From NCBI GenBank assembly GCA_043424675.1, contig JBHWPB010000133.1, forward strand, positions 1 through 8,978: a stretch of 8,978 bases of DNA, given 5' to 3'. This DNA is from JBHWPB01 sp043424675. GTDB taxonomy: Bacteria; Bacillota; Bacilli; Lactobacillales; Carnobacteriaceae_A. Shown one piece after another: positions 1 to 5,859 of the stretch (positions are counted from its first letter, which is position 1; each line of letters begins with the position of its first letter). A model generated the notes under the pieces. That model was given only the letters and a program-made list of their open reading frames with translations. It made no database searches and had not been told where the DNA came from. The position numbers were made by a program, and so were the translations under genes.

Positions 1-52
1 GCTATTTTTTCAGCGGGAAGAAACAAAGAAAAGAGATTTTCATTCAAATCAT

Positions 53-80
53 TTGGGTATAGGCGCTTTTGAGGTAAAAT
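53..80 (+). promoter_or_regulatory. Candidate sigma-A promoter of the cyclodeaminase-family gene
   Basis: A TTGGGT box at 53-58 and a TAAAAT box at 75-80 are separated by 16 bp. This is a plausible housekeeping promoter about 40 bp ahead of the start codon. The -35 box keeps only the TTG half of the consensus, so the assignment is tentative. No other pair in the first 120 bases fits better. Confidence 0.45.
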
Positions 81-120
81 AGGAATACGTATACAAAGAA
101 TAAAAGGGGAGGTCATCGAA

Positions 121-840
121 ATGGATATATCAATTCATGATTATTTAGATAGTTTAGAAGACAAGAAAGGCGATGCGACTGGAGGCAGTACGACGGCTTT
201 AATTGGTGCGCTTTCTGCTTCACTCGGATCCTTTATATTAGATATTCAAAAGGGAAAAGACGAATATGCAGATAAAGAAGAAGAAATGAAAGAAGCAGAG
301 GAAAATCTCCGAGCAGGACGAAATCGCATGGAAGAACTCATCCAAGAAAGCCAGGAAAGCTTTAAACCGGTAAAAGATGCCTTAGCGATGCCAAAAGAAA
401 CGGAAGAAGAGAAAAAAGAGCGCAATAAAGCTCTCTCAGAAGGATATGAGGAGGCTGTTAAACCACAGGTGGAGCTGATGCAGGAGCTCGGAAAGATCGT
501 AAAGGACCTGGAATTTATCGTTAAGCTAGAGATAGATGGCTCCTTGACAGTAGACTTAGCTATTTCTATTTTATTTACTCAATCGACCCTGCAAGCTGCA
601 CATTTAAATGCCTTGCAAAATGTTAAAGAAATCAAAGACAAAGAAGTCCAGCGAGAACTTTTAGGGGAAATCAACCAGCTTCTGACAGAAAAGACTCAAG
701 AAGCATCCTTCTTATTCCAGCTTGTCACTTATTACATCAACGCCGATGAATGGCCAGACATTGAAGCGACAGAAGCAAGAGCTCGTCAGCAGTTGGAAGA
801 ACAGCAGAGACAGATGGGGCAGCAGCAGGGCGATCAATAA
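121..840 (+). CDS. Cyclodeaminase/cyclohydrolase (FTCD_C) family protein, stand-alone
   Basis: This 239-residue protein resembles the C-terminal formiminotetrahydrofolate cyclodeaminase / methenyl-THF cyclohydrolase fold (FTCD_C), which in other bacteria handles one-carbon folate intermediates as an alpha-helical dimer. Visible hallmarks are an N-terminal helix with a FLDxL-like segment (residues 6-13), a Gly-rich turn ATGGSTTALIGALSASLGSF (19-38) where the family usually has PGGGS, a helix starting IQKGKDEY (42-49), the conserved PKETEEEKKERNKAL stretch (91-105), and an Asp at 145 in the SLTVD helix followed by HLNALQNV (161-168). The tail from about residue 222 is Gln/Glu-rich and likely disordered. 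The ATG at 121 follows a strong GGGGAGG site (106-112) by 8 nt. It appears monocistronic; no histidine-degradation or folate gene is adjacent. Family membership is fairly sure, but the reaction is not: the Gly motif departs from consensus and no substrate is implied by context. Confidence 0.82.
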   Translation: MDISIHDYLDSLEDKKGDATGGSTTALIGALSASLGSFILDIQKGKDEYADKEEEMKEAEENLRAGRNRMEELIQESQESFKPVKDALAMPKETEEEKKERNKALSEGYEEAVKPQVELMQELGKIVKDLEFIVKLEIDGSLTVDLAISILFTQSTLQAAHLNALQNVKEIKDKEVQRELLGEINQLLTEKTQEASFLFQLVTYYINADEWPDIEATEARARQQLEEQQRQMGQQQGDQ

Positions 841-844
841 GAAA

Positions 845-859
845 ATCTCTCACAGAGAT
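845..859 (+). repeat. Small hairpin just after the cyclodeaminase-family stop codon
   Basis: ATCTCT at 845-850 and AGAGAT at 854-859 form a 6-bp stem with a CAC loop. It begins 4 nt after the stop codon and precedes the large palindrome. Without a following U-tract it is not a terminator alone, but it could protect or structure the 3' end of the plus-strand transcript. Confidence 0.35.
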
Positions 860-876
860 GATAAAGAGACGCAAAA

Positions 877-908
877 AAACTCTCTTTCGCATATGCGAAA
901 GAGAGTTT
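877..908 (-). terminator. Rho-independent terminator of the lipL-HD operon, possibly bidirectional
   Basis: This is a perfect 32-bp inverted repeat, arms AAACTCTCTTTCGCAT and its complement, centred between 892 and 893. Read on the minus strand the hairpin is followed by a run of seven U (complement of 872-878, partly shared with the stem base), which is the classic intrinsic terminator form and fits the end of the operon stopping at 1014. On the plus strand only UUU precedes CC, so termination of the gene ending at 840 would be weaker. An outer 6-bp arm pair, 865-870 with 911-916, encloses the hairpin. Confidence 0.85.
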
Positions 909-1013
909 CCGTCTCTCAAAGTTTGAAGCGCCATCCCTTTTAAAGTGTGGCTTGCTCAACACTCACCCTGTTCGTTCAACGTCCTGATTCAGAACGACTA
1001 GCAGCACATCTCC

Positions 1014-2375
1014 TCAGGGGTGATATAAGGCGCCGTTTTTCACATGGCTTTGGAATTCTTCTATTAGAGGATCGAAGAGATTCACATTGCCTCTTTCTTT
1101 TTCATCGAGGAATTCCCTCGGGACATAGAACCGTTCATCCCCGTGGCTTTTTCCGCTGATAGAGTGCACCAATTCGCTGACTTCGCTGAGTTCGACTAAG
1201 ACATTGTCTTCATACATGAGCTCGATCTGCGTTTTGCCTGGTTCAACGTCGCCTGGCTGATACACATCATAGGGCTGATCGTAGCTGCTGTTGAGGGCAG
1301 TATAGTAGGCGGGGTCATAGCCTGCCTGCTCTAACAAACCAGTCAGCTTTGTGATTAATTCGCCGTCTCTTTCAGGATCGTAGCGGACACTTTTCAGGGG
1401 CTTCCGGTCTAAGAAACTGCGTGCAAGATTGGATAAGATAGAATCCTCATGATGGATCCACTGCGCCAAGATGCTCGTGATGACACCGTCGTCTAACATC
1501 AGATAATCGAAAACGGTATACTCTTCTTCAAAGAAAGGTTTCAGAGAACCGACGAAAATAGAACTCTTATCTTTGTCATACAGGCGGCGGGCTCTCTTCA
1601 ACAGACGATCTAAGGTCACTTCCATGCCGCGTGACACTCGGTGGAAATAGACCTGCATATGCATCTGATAGCGGCTCACGACATAGTCTTCCACCGCATG
1701 CTTGCCCTGACTCTGGAAGGCGATGCCGTTGCGAGACGGGCGAATCACACGCAAGATGCGGGTCAAATCAAAAGCTCCGTAAGTTACTCCTGTAAAGTAA
1801 GCGTCGCGCTGCAGGTAATCCATCCGGTCTGCATCGATCTGACTGGAGATGATCTGGACGACTTGTTCATTCGGATAGGTTTGGGCGATCACGCTCGCGA
1901 CTTTTTCTGGAAAATCAGGAGCAACTTGTGAGAGAACTTGATTGATTTCGGTTTCAGGTGATAGAATAATCTTCTGTGTCATCGCTTCGTGATTGGTCTT
2001 AAAGATACTTTCAAAAGCGTGCGAAAAAGGACCGTGCCCGACGTCATGCAAGAGGGCGGCACAGAGGGTGATGAACCGTTCGCTGTCGTCCCAGCCGTTC
2101 TCGCCATCTTTTTCTTTCGGGAAATTACGCTCGAACGTATCACAGATGCGTCGGGCCACTTCATAGACGCCGAGGGAATGAGAGAAACGCGAGTGTTCCG
2201 CTCCATGGAAGGTATAGGAAGACATGCCGAGCTGTTTAATCCGTCGCAGGCGCTGAAATTCATGCGTATCAATCAAATCGATAATAATCTGATGCTGGAT
2301 GTAAATGTAGTCGTGTATCGGGTCCCGAAAAACTTTTTCTCGAGGGAGTTTTGCTTCCATATCATAATCCGCCAC
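1014..2375 (-). CDS. HD-domain deoxynucleoside triphosphate triphosphohydrolase (YwfO / EF1143 type)
   Basis: This 453-residue cytosolic metal-dependent phosphohydrolase belongs to the HD superfamily with dGTPases and SAMHD1. The closest described relatives are Bacillus YwfO and Enterococcus faecalis EF1143, the latter a nucleotide-activated dNTPase. The N-terminal VFRDPIHDYIYI segment (15-26) is typical. Metal ligands can be read directly: His66 in RFSHSLGV, His110-Asp111 in LLHDVGHGPFSH, and Asp183 in DADRMDYL, with Tyr187 in the position of the SAMHD1 substrate-contacting Tyr. All catalytic residues are present, so it should be active in dNTP pool control, releasing triphosphate. The start is GTG at 2375, chosen because AAAAAGGAG (2384-2392) lies 8 nt upstream. 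That site overlaps the stop codon of the preceding lipL, only 15 nt away, implying one mRNA and translational coupling. Whether it requires a dGTP activator cannot be read here. Confidence 0.88.
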   Translation of the reverse strand: MADYDMEAKLPREKVFRDPIHDYIYIQHQIIIDLIDTHEFQRLRRIKQLGMSSYTFHGAEHSRFSHSLGVYEVARRICDTFERNFPKEKDGENGWDDSERFITLCAALLHDVGHGPFSHAFESIFKTNHEAMTQKIILSPETEINQVLSQVAPDFPEKVASVIAQTYPNEQVVQIISSQIDADRMDYLQRDAYFTGVTYGAFDLTRILRVIRPSRNGIAFQSQGKHAVEDYVVSRYQMHMQVYFHRVSRGMEVTLDRLLKRARRLYDKDKSSIFVGSLKPFFEEEYTVFDYLMLDDGVITSILAQWIHHEDSILSNLARSFLDRKPLKSVRYDPERDGELITKLTGLLEQAGYDPAYYTALNSSYDQPYDVYQPGDVEPGKTQIELMYEDNVLVELSEVSELVHSISGKSHGDERFYVPREFLDEKERGNVNLFDPLIEEFQSHVKNGALYHP

Positions 2376-2383
2376 TCTATCTG

Positions 2384-2392
2384 CTCCTTTTT
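2384..2392 (-). promoter_or_regulatory. Ribosome binding site that fixes the GTG start of the HD-domain gene
   Basis: AAAAAGGAG on the minus strand overlaps the TAA stop of lipL (2391-2393) and lies 8 nt before GTG 2375. Ribosomes finishing lipL would sit on this site, so the two genes are probably coupled. Confidence 0.7.
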
Positions 2393-3239
2393 AGTAAGAA
2401 TCACCTAACATTTTTTGATTTCTTTTCTTCATTTTTTCATGGGCTGCTTCAAATTCTCGAACGACCTCCTCATCGTATTCCCCTTCAACTAAGGAGGCGC
2501 CGTAGTTCACAACCACTTCCTTGATCCGTTCAATCAAGTCGTCGACGCTCATCTCTTTGCCGTAAATGTCTTCCAGAGTCGTCATCACATCTGGCTCGAT
2601 ATCGGGGAAGGACCATTTTGTCTCTTCTCCTTTCAATCCGGCATCATAAAAGTCCCGCATCATCTGAGACCGTTTCTTTTGGTTGCCATTGACGCTGATA
2701 TAAATCATAATAGAGAGACCCCCTTGGCTTCTTCTCTGGGAGAGGCCGGCAATCTTTTTACCGTCGATACTCAAGTCATAGTCGCCAGGACAGTAGGAAT
2801 CAGGAATTTCAAAGGCTTCGACTTCTGAAGGCAGAGCATCGTTCAAGAGATCTAAGAGAAGATCATACCCTTCATCGATCGAAAGCGATTGCTCTTCCGG
2901 CATGGGAATGATGAGGGAGAGATTCAAGATGCCTTCGTCTCCCACAACAGCCAGTCCTCCTGAGTTTCTTACGATATAATCATACCCGTTGTTTTCGATT
3001 TCAGAGAGACCGTCTTCTAAATAAGGGAGCTTTGTATCCATCATGCCGAGAAAGACCTGTCTTTGAGTCGGCCAAAAGTGGAGAATGTACTTGTCGTTCG
3101 CTCCCGCATCCTTGAGAAAAGTGTCCACCAAGGCAAAGTGGGTCTCACCTGCCTCCTTGAAAGGCATCGTTCTGGAATCATAAACATGTAATTCTTGATT
3201 GTTAAGGATTTGACTAATTTCTTTCAACAAAAACACCAA
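2391..3239 (-). CDS. lipL: LipL-type octanoyl-[GcvH]:protein N-octanoyltransferase (lipoyl amidotransferase)
   Basis: About 282 residues of the biotin/lipoate A/B ligase fold. In Bacillus, LipL moves octanoyl or lipoyl groups from GcvH to E2 subunits of 2-oxoacid dehydrogenases through a Cys thioester. Seen here are WPTQRQVFLG (56-65), RNSGGLAVV (91-99, the RRxxGG-like acyl-binding loop), SYCPGDYDLSI (148-158) with the expected nucleophile Cys150, and GKKIAGLSQRR (160-170) with the conserved Lys. This pattern favours LipL over an ATP-dependent lipoate ligase; LipM is the main alternative. It is the first gene of a two-gene operon with the HD phosphohydrolase; lipL and ywfO are also near neighbours in B. 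subtilis. The start is uncertain. A stop codon lies two codons upstream in frame, and candidates are TTG 3239, GTG 3236, TTG 3230 and TTG 3227, none with a strong ribosome binding site. No gcvH or dehydrogenase gene is in the window. Confidence 0.85.
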   Translation of the reverse strand: MVFLLKEISQILNNQELHVYDSRTMPFKEAGETHFALVDTFLKDAGANDKYILHFWPTQRQVFLGMMDTKLPYLEDGLSEIENNGYDYIVRNSGGLAVVGDEGILNLSLIIPMPEEQSLSIDEGYDLLLDLLNDALPSEVEAFEIPDSYCPGDYDLSIDGKKIAGLSQRRSQGGLSIMIYISVNGNQKKRSQMMRDFYDAGLKGEETKWSFPDIEPDVMTTLEDIYGKEMSVDDLIERIKEVVVNYGASLVEGEYDEEVVREFEAAHEKMKKRNQKMLGDSY

Positions 3240-3257
3240 CTTTCATCTAGTTTCTTT

Positions 3258-3263
3258 ATTATA
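3258..3263 (-). promoter_or_regulatory. -10 box of the lipL operon promoter
   Basis: On the minus strand the sequence reads a perfect TATAAT. The region 16-18 bp upstream gives only weak -35 matches (for example TGTATA, spacer 16), so an activator may help. Transcription would start near 3251, leaving a leader of only about 12-24 nt before the possible lipL start codons. A second weaker -10-like TATATT lies at 3278-3283. Confidence 0.5.
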
Positions 3264-3297
3264 CTAAACCAACCACAAATATACAGTTTTTTGTAAA

Positions 3298-3330
3298 TTT
3301 CACCCCGCTTTCGCCCCCATTTCGCTCCCA
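3298..3330. repeat. Three tandem 11-bp units in the divergent promoter region
   Basis: The units are TTTCACCCCGC (3298-3308), TTTCGCCCCCA (3309-3319) and TTTCGCTCCCA (3320-3330). The second and third differ at one position; the first is more diverged. They form a C-rich pyrimidine island in AT-rich surroundings, between the lipL promoter and the promoter ahead of the DUF1934 gene. The spacing of about one helical turn is what a cooperatively bound regulator would need; no regulator is identified. Confidence 0.5.
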
Positions 3331-3385
3331 TTTCTAAGAGAGAAAACAAAACACAGAGATAAAAGATTCGCTTCAAGACTTATTA

Positions 3386-3394
3386 TGTTAAAAT
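3386..3394 (+). promoter_or_regulatory. Extended -10 promoter of the DUF1934-rpoE operon
   Basis: TGTTAAAAT contains the extended -10 TG (3386-3387) one base before TAAAAT (3389-3394). The -35 region is poor (TTCGCT at 3367-3372, spacer 16). A start near 3401 gives a leader of about 42 nt to the GTG at 3443. A second TATAGT at 3403-3408 is a less likely alternative. Confidence 0.45.
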
Positions 3395-3429
3395 GGAGAA
3401 TGTATAGTAAAATTCAATATGTATAAAGA

Positions 3430-3435
3430 AAGGAG
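3430..3435 (+). promoter_or_regulatory. Ribosome binding site that fixes the GTG start of the DUF1934 gene
   Basis: AAGGAG lies 7 nt before GTG 3443. The alternative ATG at 3419 lies upstream of this site, has no ribosome binding site of its own, and would place AAGGAG inside the coding region. The GTG start is therefore preferred. Confidence 0.8.
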
Positions 3436-3442
3436 CTTTCTT

Positions 3443-3886
3443 GTGAATCAAGATATAGGCAGTGGAAGAAAAGCGGAAATCAAGATGCAGTCGATTCATA
3501 CAAGCGATGGCGAAGTATCACGTTATGATGTGAACGAAATGGGTCAGCTTGTTTACGTGAATGGCAGTTATTACTTACGCTTTGACCAAGAAGATGATGA
3601 TAGGGCAGAAACAATCAAAACCACCATTAAATTTGATGAGTCGGATAATGTCACGATAATTCGTGCTGGCAGCGAGAAAACGCGTATGCGCTTTGACGTT
3701 GAAAATAAAACAAGTATGAGATACCCTACCCCGGCAGGAACTTTTTTAATTGACATCGATACGCGACGTGTGGAGCTGCAATATAGAAACCAACCCTTTT
3801 CAGGGCAGATTAACTTAGACTATCAGCTGACAACACAGGGTCAGCCTTTAGGGAATTATAATGTAACCATCCAATTCACGGTATAA
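3443..3886 (+). CDS. DUF1934 family protein (YwiB-like beta-barrel)
   Basis: A 147-residue cytosolic protein with the make-up of DUF1934, the family of B. subtilis YwiB, which adopts a lipocalin-like beta-barrel of unknown function. Alternating beta-strand patterns run through the chain: the N-terminal VNQDIGSG...AEIKMQS strand pair (residues 1-17), YLRFDQE (residues 45-51), TTIKFDE and NVTIIRAG in the middle, the conserved RYPTPAGTFLID turn (residues 93-104), and a final NYNVTIQFTV strand. There is no signal peptide or membrane segment and no recognisable catalytic motif. GTG 3443 is taken as the start because AAGGAG lies 7 nt before it, removing eight residues from the longest open frame that begins at ATG 3419. 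It lies 21 nt ahead of rpoE and is presumably cotranscribed with it. The family call is good; no function can be given. Confidence 0.8.
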   Translation: MNQDIGSGRKAEIKMQSIHTSDGEVSRYDVNEMGQLVYVNGSYYLRFDQEDDDRAETIKTTIKFDESDNVTIIRAGSEKTRMRFDVENKTSMRYPTPAGTFLIDIDTRRVELQYRNQPFSGQINLDYQLTTQGQPLGNYNVTIQFTV

Positions 3887-3907
3887 AAAATAAGGAGTAG
3901 TGGCAAA

Positions 3908-4498
3908 GTGGAATTAGAAAAATTTAAAGGTCAAGATAAAACTGAAATCCCAATGATCGACGTGGCCAAAGAAGTATTGAATCAGGAAAATGAGTATTTA
4001 CACTTCGACGACTTGCTCAAGAAAGTCGCGGACTATTTAGAATTATCAGACGAACAAGTGCAAGAAAGTGTCAGCCAGTTCTATACGGACTTGAACACAG
4101 ATGGCGGGTTTATATCCTTCGGTGAACAGCGCTGGGCACTAAGAGAATGGTATGCGCTTGATTCAATTAACGAAGAATCTACCCACCAGAACCTGGCGGA
4201 AGATGCGGTTCCAGTCCACCGTGATGTAGTAGGCTTTGAAGACGGCTTAGACAGTATTGAGGAGAACGACGAAGACCTAGAAGTTTTCTCGGATGAAATA
4301 GAAGAAGAGGATGTTCAGTACGAGGACGACATAGAAGAGGATGACTTGACAGAAGATGATGAAGCAGCAGAACTTCGTCAGTATGAAGAAGACTTAGAAG
4401 AGCTTGAAGTAGATGAAACAGACGAAGAAATCGACTTTGATGAAGAAGACGATGAGTATGAGAACGTAGATGAAGAAGACGAAGATGATTTAGATTAA
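3908..4498 (+). CDS. rpoE: DNA-directed RNA polymerase delta subunit
   Basis: A 196-residue delta factor, a Firmicutes-specific RNA polymerase subunit that speeds enzyme recycling and alters promoter sensitivity to the initiating nucleotide. The folded N-terminal HARE-HTH domain spans about residues 13-82, with PMIDVAKEVL (15-24), HFDDLLKKVADYL (32-44), SQFYTDLNTDGGFI (56-69) and RWALREWY (75-82). From about residue 110 the chain is almost wholly Asp/Glu, a disordered acidic tail of some 85 residues that competes with nucleic acid in known delta proteins. The total is longer than B. subtilis delta, and the extra length is in the tail. The GTG start at 3908 has AAGGAG (3892-3897) 10 nt upstream. 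It lies between the DUF1934 gene and murA2. In many Firmicutes pyrG follows rpoE directly, but not here. Confidence 0.95.
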   Translation: MELEKFKGQDKTEIPMIDVAKEVLNQENEYLHFDDLLKKVADYLELSDEQVQESVSQFYTDLNTDGGFISFGEQRWALREWYALDSINEESTHQNLAEDAVPVHRDVVGFEDGLDSIEENDEDLEVFSDEIEEEDVQYEDDIEEDDLTEDDEAAELRQYEEDLEELEVDETDEEIDFDEEDDEYENVDEEDEDDLD

Positions 4499-4583
4499 GT
4501 AAATTGTCAGCCGGATACAGAGGGCTAGGGCTTAACATGGAGTTGAAATTGCAGCGTGGATTACAAAAAGAAAGAAGGTCTTT

Positions 4584-5843
4584 ATGAAAAAATTTAAGAT
4601 TAACGGAAATAAACCTTTAAATGGCGCAGTGAAAATCAGCGGTGCCAAGAACAGTACGGTAGCGCTAATTCCAGCAGCTATTATGGCAGATTCTCCAGTG
4701 ATTCTTGAAGATGTTCCTGACATCCAAGATGTTCATTCTCTGATTGAGATCTTGGAAGAGATGTACGTCAAAACAGAATTCGATGGCAGTACTCTGGTGA
4801 TCGACCCGACTGATATGGTAAACGTGCCGATGCCGAGCGGAAAGATCAGCAGTTTGAGAGCATCATATTATTTCATGGGGGCCCTTTTGACAAAGTTCCA
4901 AGAAGGAGTCGTCGGTCTTCCAGGCGGTTGTGACTTAGGGCCGAGACCGATCGATCAGCATATCAAAGGCTTCGAAGCACTGGGGGCAAAAGTGTCCAAT
5001 GAGCAGGGGGCCATGTATTTGAGAACAGACGGAGAAGGCCTTGTGGGAACCCGTATTTACTTTGACGTCGTTTCTGTCGGAGCGACCATTAACGTCCTCT
5101 TGGCTTCTGTGAAAGCAAAAGGGACGACCATCATCGAAAACGTAGCCCGAGAACCAGAAATCATCGATGTGGCAACTTTGTTGAACAACATGGGAGCGAA
5201 GATCAGAGGAGCAGGAACCGACACCATTCGGATTGAAGGAGTCGAAACGCTCACAGGCACTCGTCATTCTGTTATCCCCGATCGCATCGAAGCAGGCACC
5301 TACTTGATTATAGGCGCGGCTGTCGGTGAAGATGTCACAATCAATAATGTAATTGTCGAACACTTAGAAGGACTGCTTGCGAAACTAGACGAGATGGAAG
5401 TGCCTATGGAAGTCTTTGAAGACAGTATTCATGTCAAGACCTCAGATCATCTTCAAGGGGTAGATATCAAAACTCAGCCTTATCCTGGGTTTGCGACAGA
5501 CCTACAGCAACCCATCACCCCCCTTCTCTTGAAAGGTGAAGGGCGCTCCACCATTAAAGATACTATCTATCCGAAAAGAACGCGTCACGTGCCGGAACTC
5601 AACCGCATGAATGCGAATATCAATGTGGAAAACGATTTGATTATTATCGAAGAGACAGAGCAGCTGACAGGAGCGGAAGTTCATGCGACAGACTTGCGCG
5701 CCGGAGCGAGTCTTGTGATCGCCGGGTTGATGGCTGAAGGCGAAACAAAAATCACAGGAATCGGAAATATCTTAAGAGGCTACGACCATATCGTCGAGCG
5801 CTTGACTGCACTAGGTGCGGATATAGAATTGATTGAAGAATAA
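4584..5843 (+). CDS. murA: UDP-N-acetylglucosamine 1-carboxyvinyltransferase, second paralogue (MurZ/MurA2)
   Basis: A 419-residue full-length cytosolic enzyme of the EPSP-synthase fold, transferring enolpyruvate from PEP to UDP-GlcNAc in the first committed step of peptidoglycan synthesis. Active-site residues are all visible: Lys22-Asn23 in GAKNS, the fosfomycin-target Cys116 in GGCDLGPRPIDQH with Arg121, Asp306 in YPGFATDLQQP, and Arg398 in ILRGYDH. Because Cys116 is present, it should be fosfomycin-sensitive. Many Firmicutes have two MurA enzymes. The TDLQQP wording and the position upstream of rho match B. subtilis MurZ (MurAB, also called MurA2) rather than MurAA, so I infer this is the second copy. 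ATG 4584 follows AGAAGG (4573-4578) by 5 nt. An 85-nt gap separates it from rpoE; no good promoter or terminator is visible there. rho begins 16 nt after the stop. Confidence 0.95.
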   Translation: MKKFKINGNKPLNGAVKISGAKNSTVALIPAAIMADSPVILEDVPDIQDVHSLIEILEEMYVKTEFDGSTLVIDPTDMVNVPMPSGKISSLRASYYFMGALLTKFQEGVVGLPGGCDLGPRPIDQHIKGFEALGAKVSNEQGAMYLRTDGEGLVGTRIYFDVVSVGATINVLLASVKAKGTTIIENVAREPEIIDVATLLNNMGAKIRGAGTDTIRIEGVETLTGTRHSVIPDRIEAGTYLIIGAAVGEDVTINNVIVEHLEGLLAKLDEMEVPMEVFEDSIHVKTSDHLQGVDIKTQPYPGFATDLQQPITPLLLKGEGRSTIKDTIYPKRTRHVPELNRMNANINVENDLIIIEETEQLTGAEVHATDLRAGASLVIAGLMAEGETKITGIGNILRGYDHIVERLTALGADIELIEE

Positions 5844-5847
5844 GAAT

Positions 5848-5852
5848 AGGAG
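5848..5852 (+). promoter_or_regulatory. Ribosome binding site that fixes the rho start
   Basis: AGGAG lies 7 nt ahead of ATG 5860 and just after the murA stop (5841-5843). The longer frame from TTG 5833 overlaps the end of murA and runs through this site, so ATG 5860 is preferred. Confidence 0.85.
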
Positions 5853-5859
5853 ATACGGA

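Noticed and set aside
909..1013. Small gene between the terminator hairpin and the HD-domain stop
   Set aside because: Frames on both strands are very short or lack a spaced ribosome binding site; the GAGGAG near 1009-1014 abuts an ATG that stops after three codons.
1989..2408. 139-residue plus-strand frame
   Set aside because: It lies antisense within the HD-domain gene, whose catalytic motifs prove the minus-strand frame; no recognisable family or start signal.
3301..3330. G-quadruplex on the minus strand
   Set aside because: Only three separate runs of three or more G are present; four are needed for a stable three-layer quadruplex.
3419..3442. ATG 3419 as start of the DUF1934 protein
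   Set aside because: No ribosome binding site precedes it, and AAGGAG at 3430-3435 is correctly placed for GTG 3443.
4179..4538. 119-residue Leu/His-rich frame on the minus strand
   Set aside because: It is the antisense of the acidic GAA/GAT-rich delta tail; its composition is fully explained by that and it has no ribosome binding site.
4499..4583. Remnant of pyrG or a promoter between rpoE and murA
   Set aside because: No CTP-synthase-like coding can be read in 85 bases and no -35/-10 pair at proper spacing is present.
4935..5363. 142-residue minus-strand frame inside murA
   Set aside because: Shadow of the murA reading frame, covering its Cys116 active-site coding region; no independent support.
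5833..5859. N-terminal nine-residue extension of Rho from TTG 5833
   Set aside because: It overlaps the murA end and runs through the AGGAG site that serves ATG 5860; the extension is an artefact of taking the longest frame.
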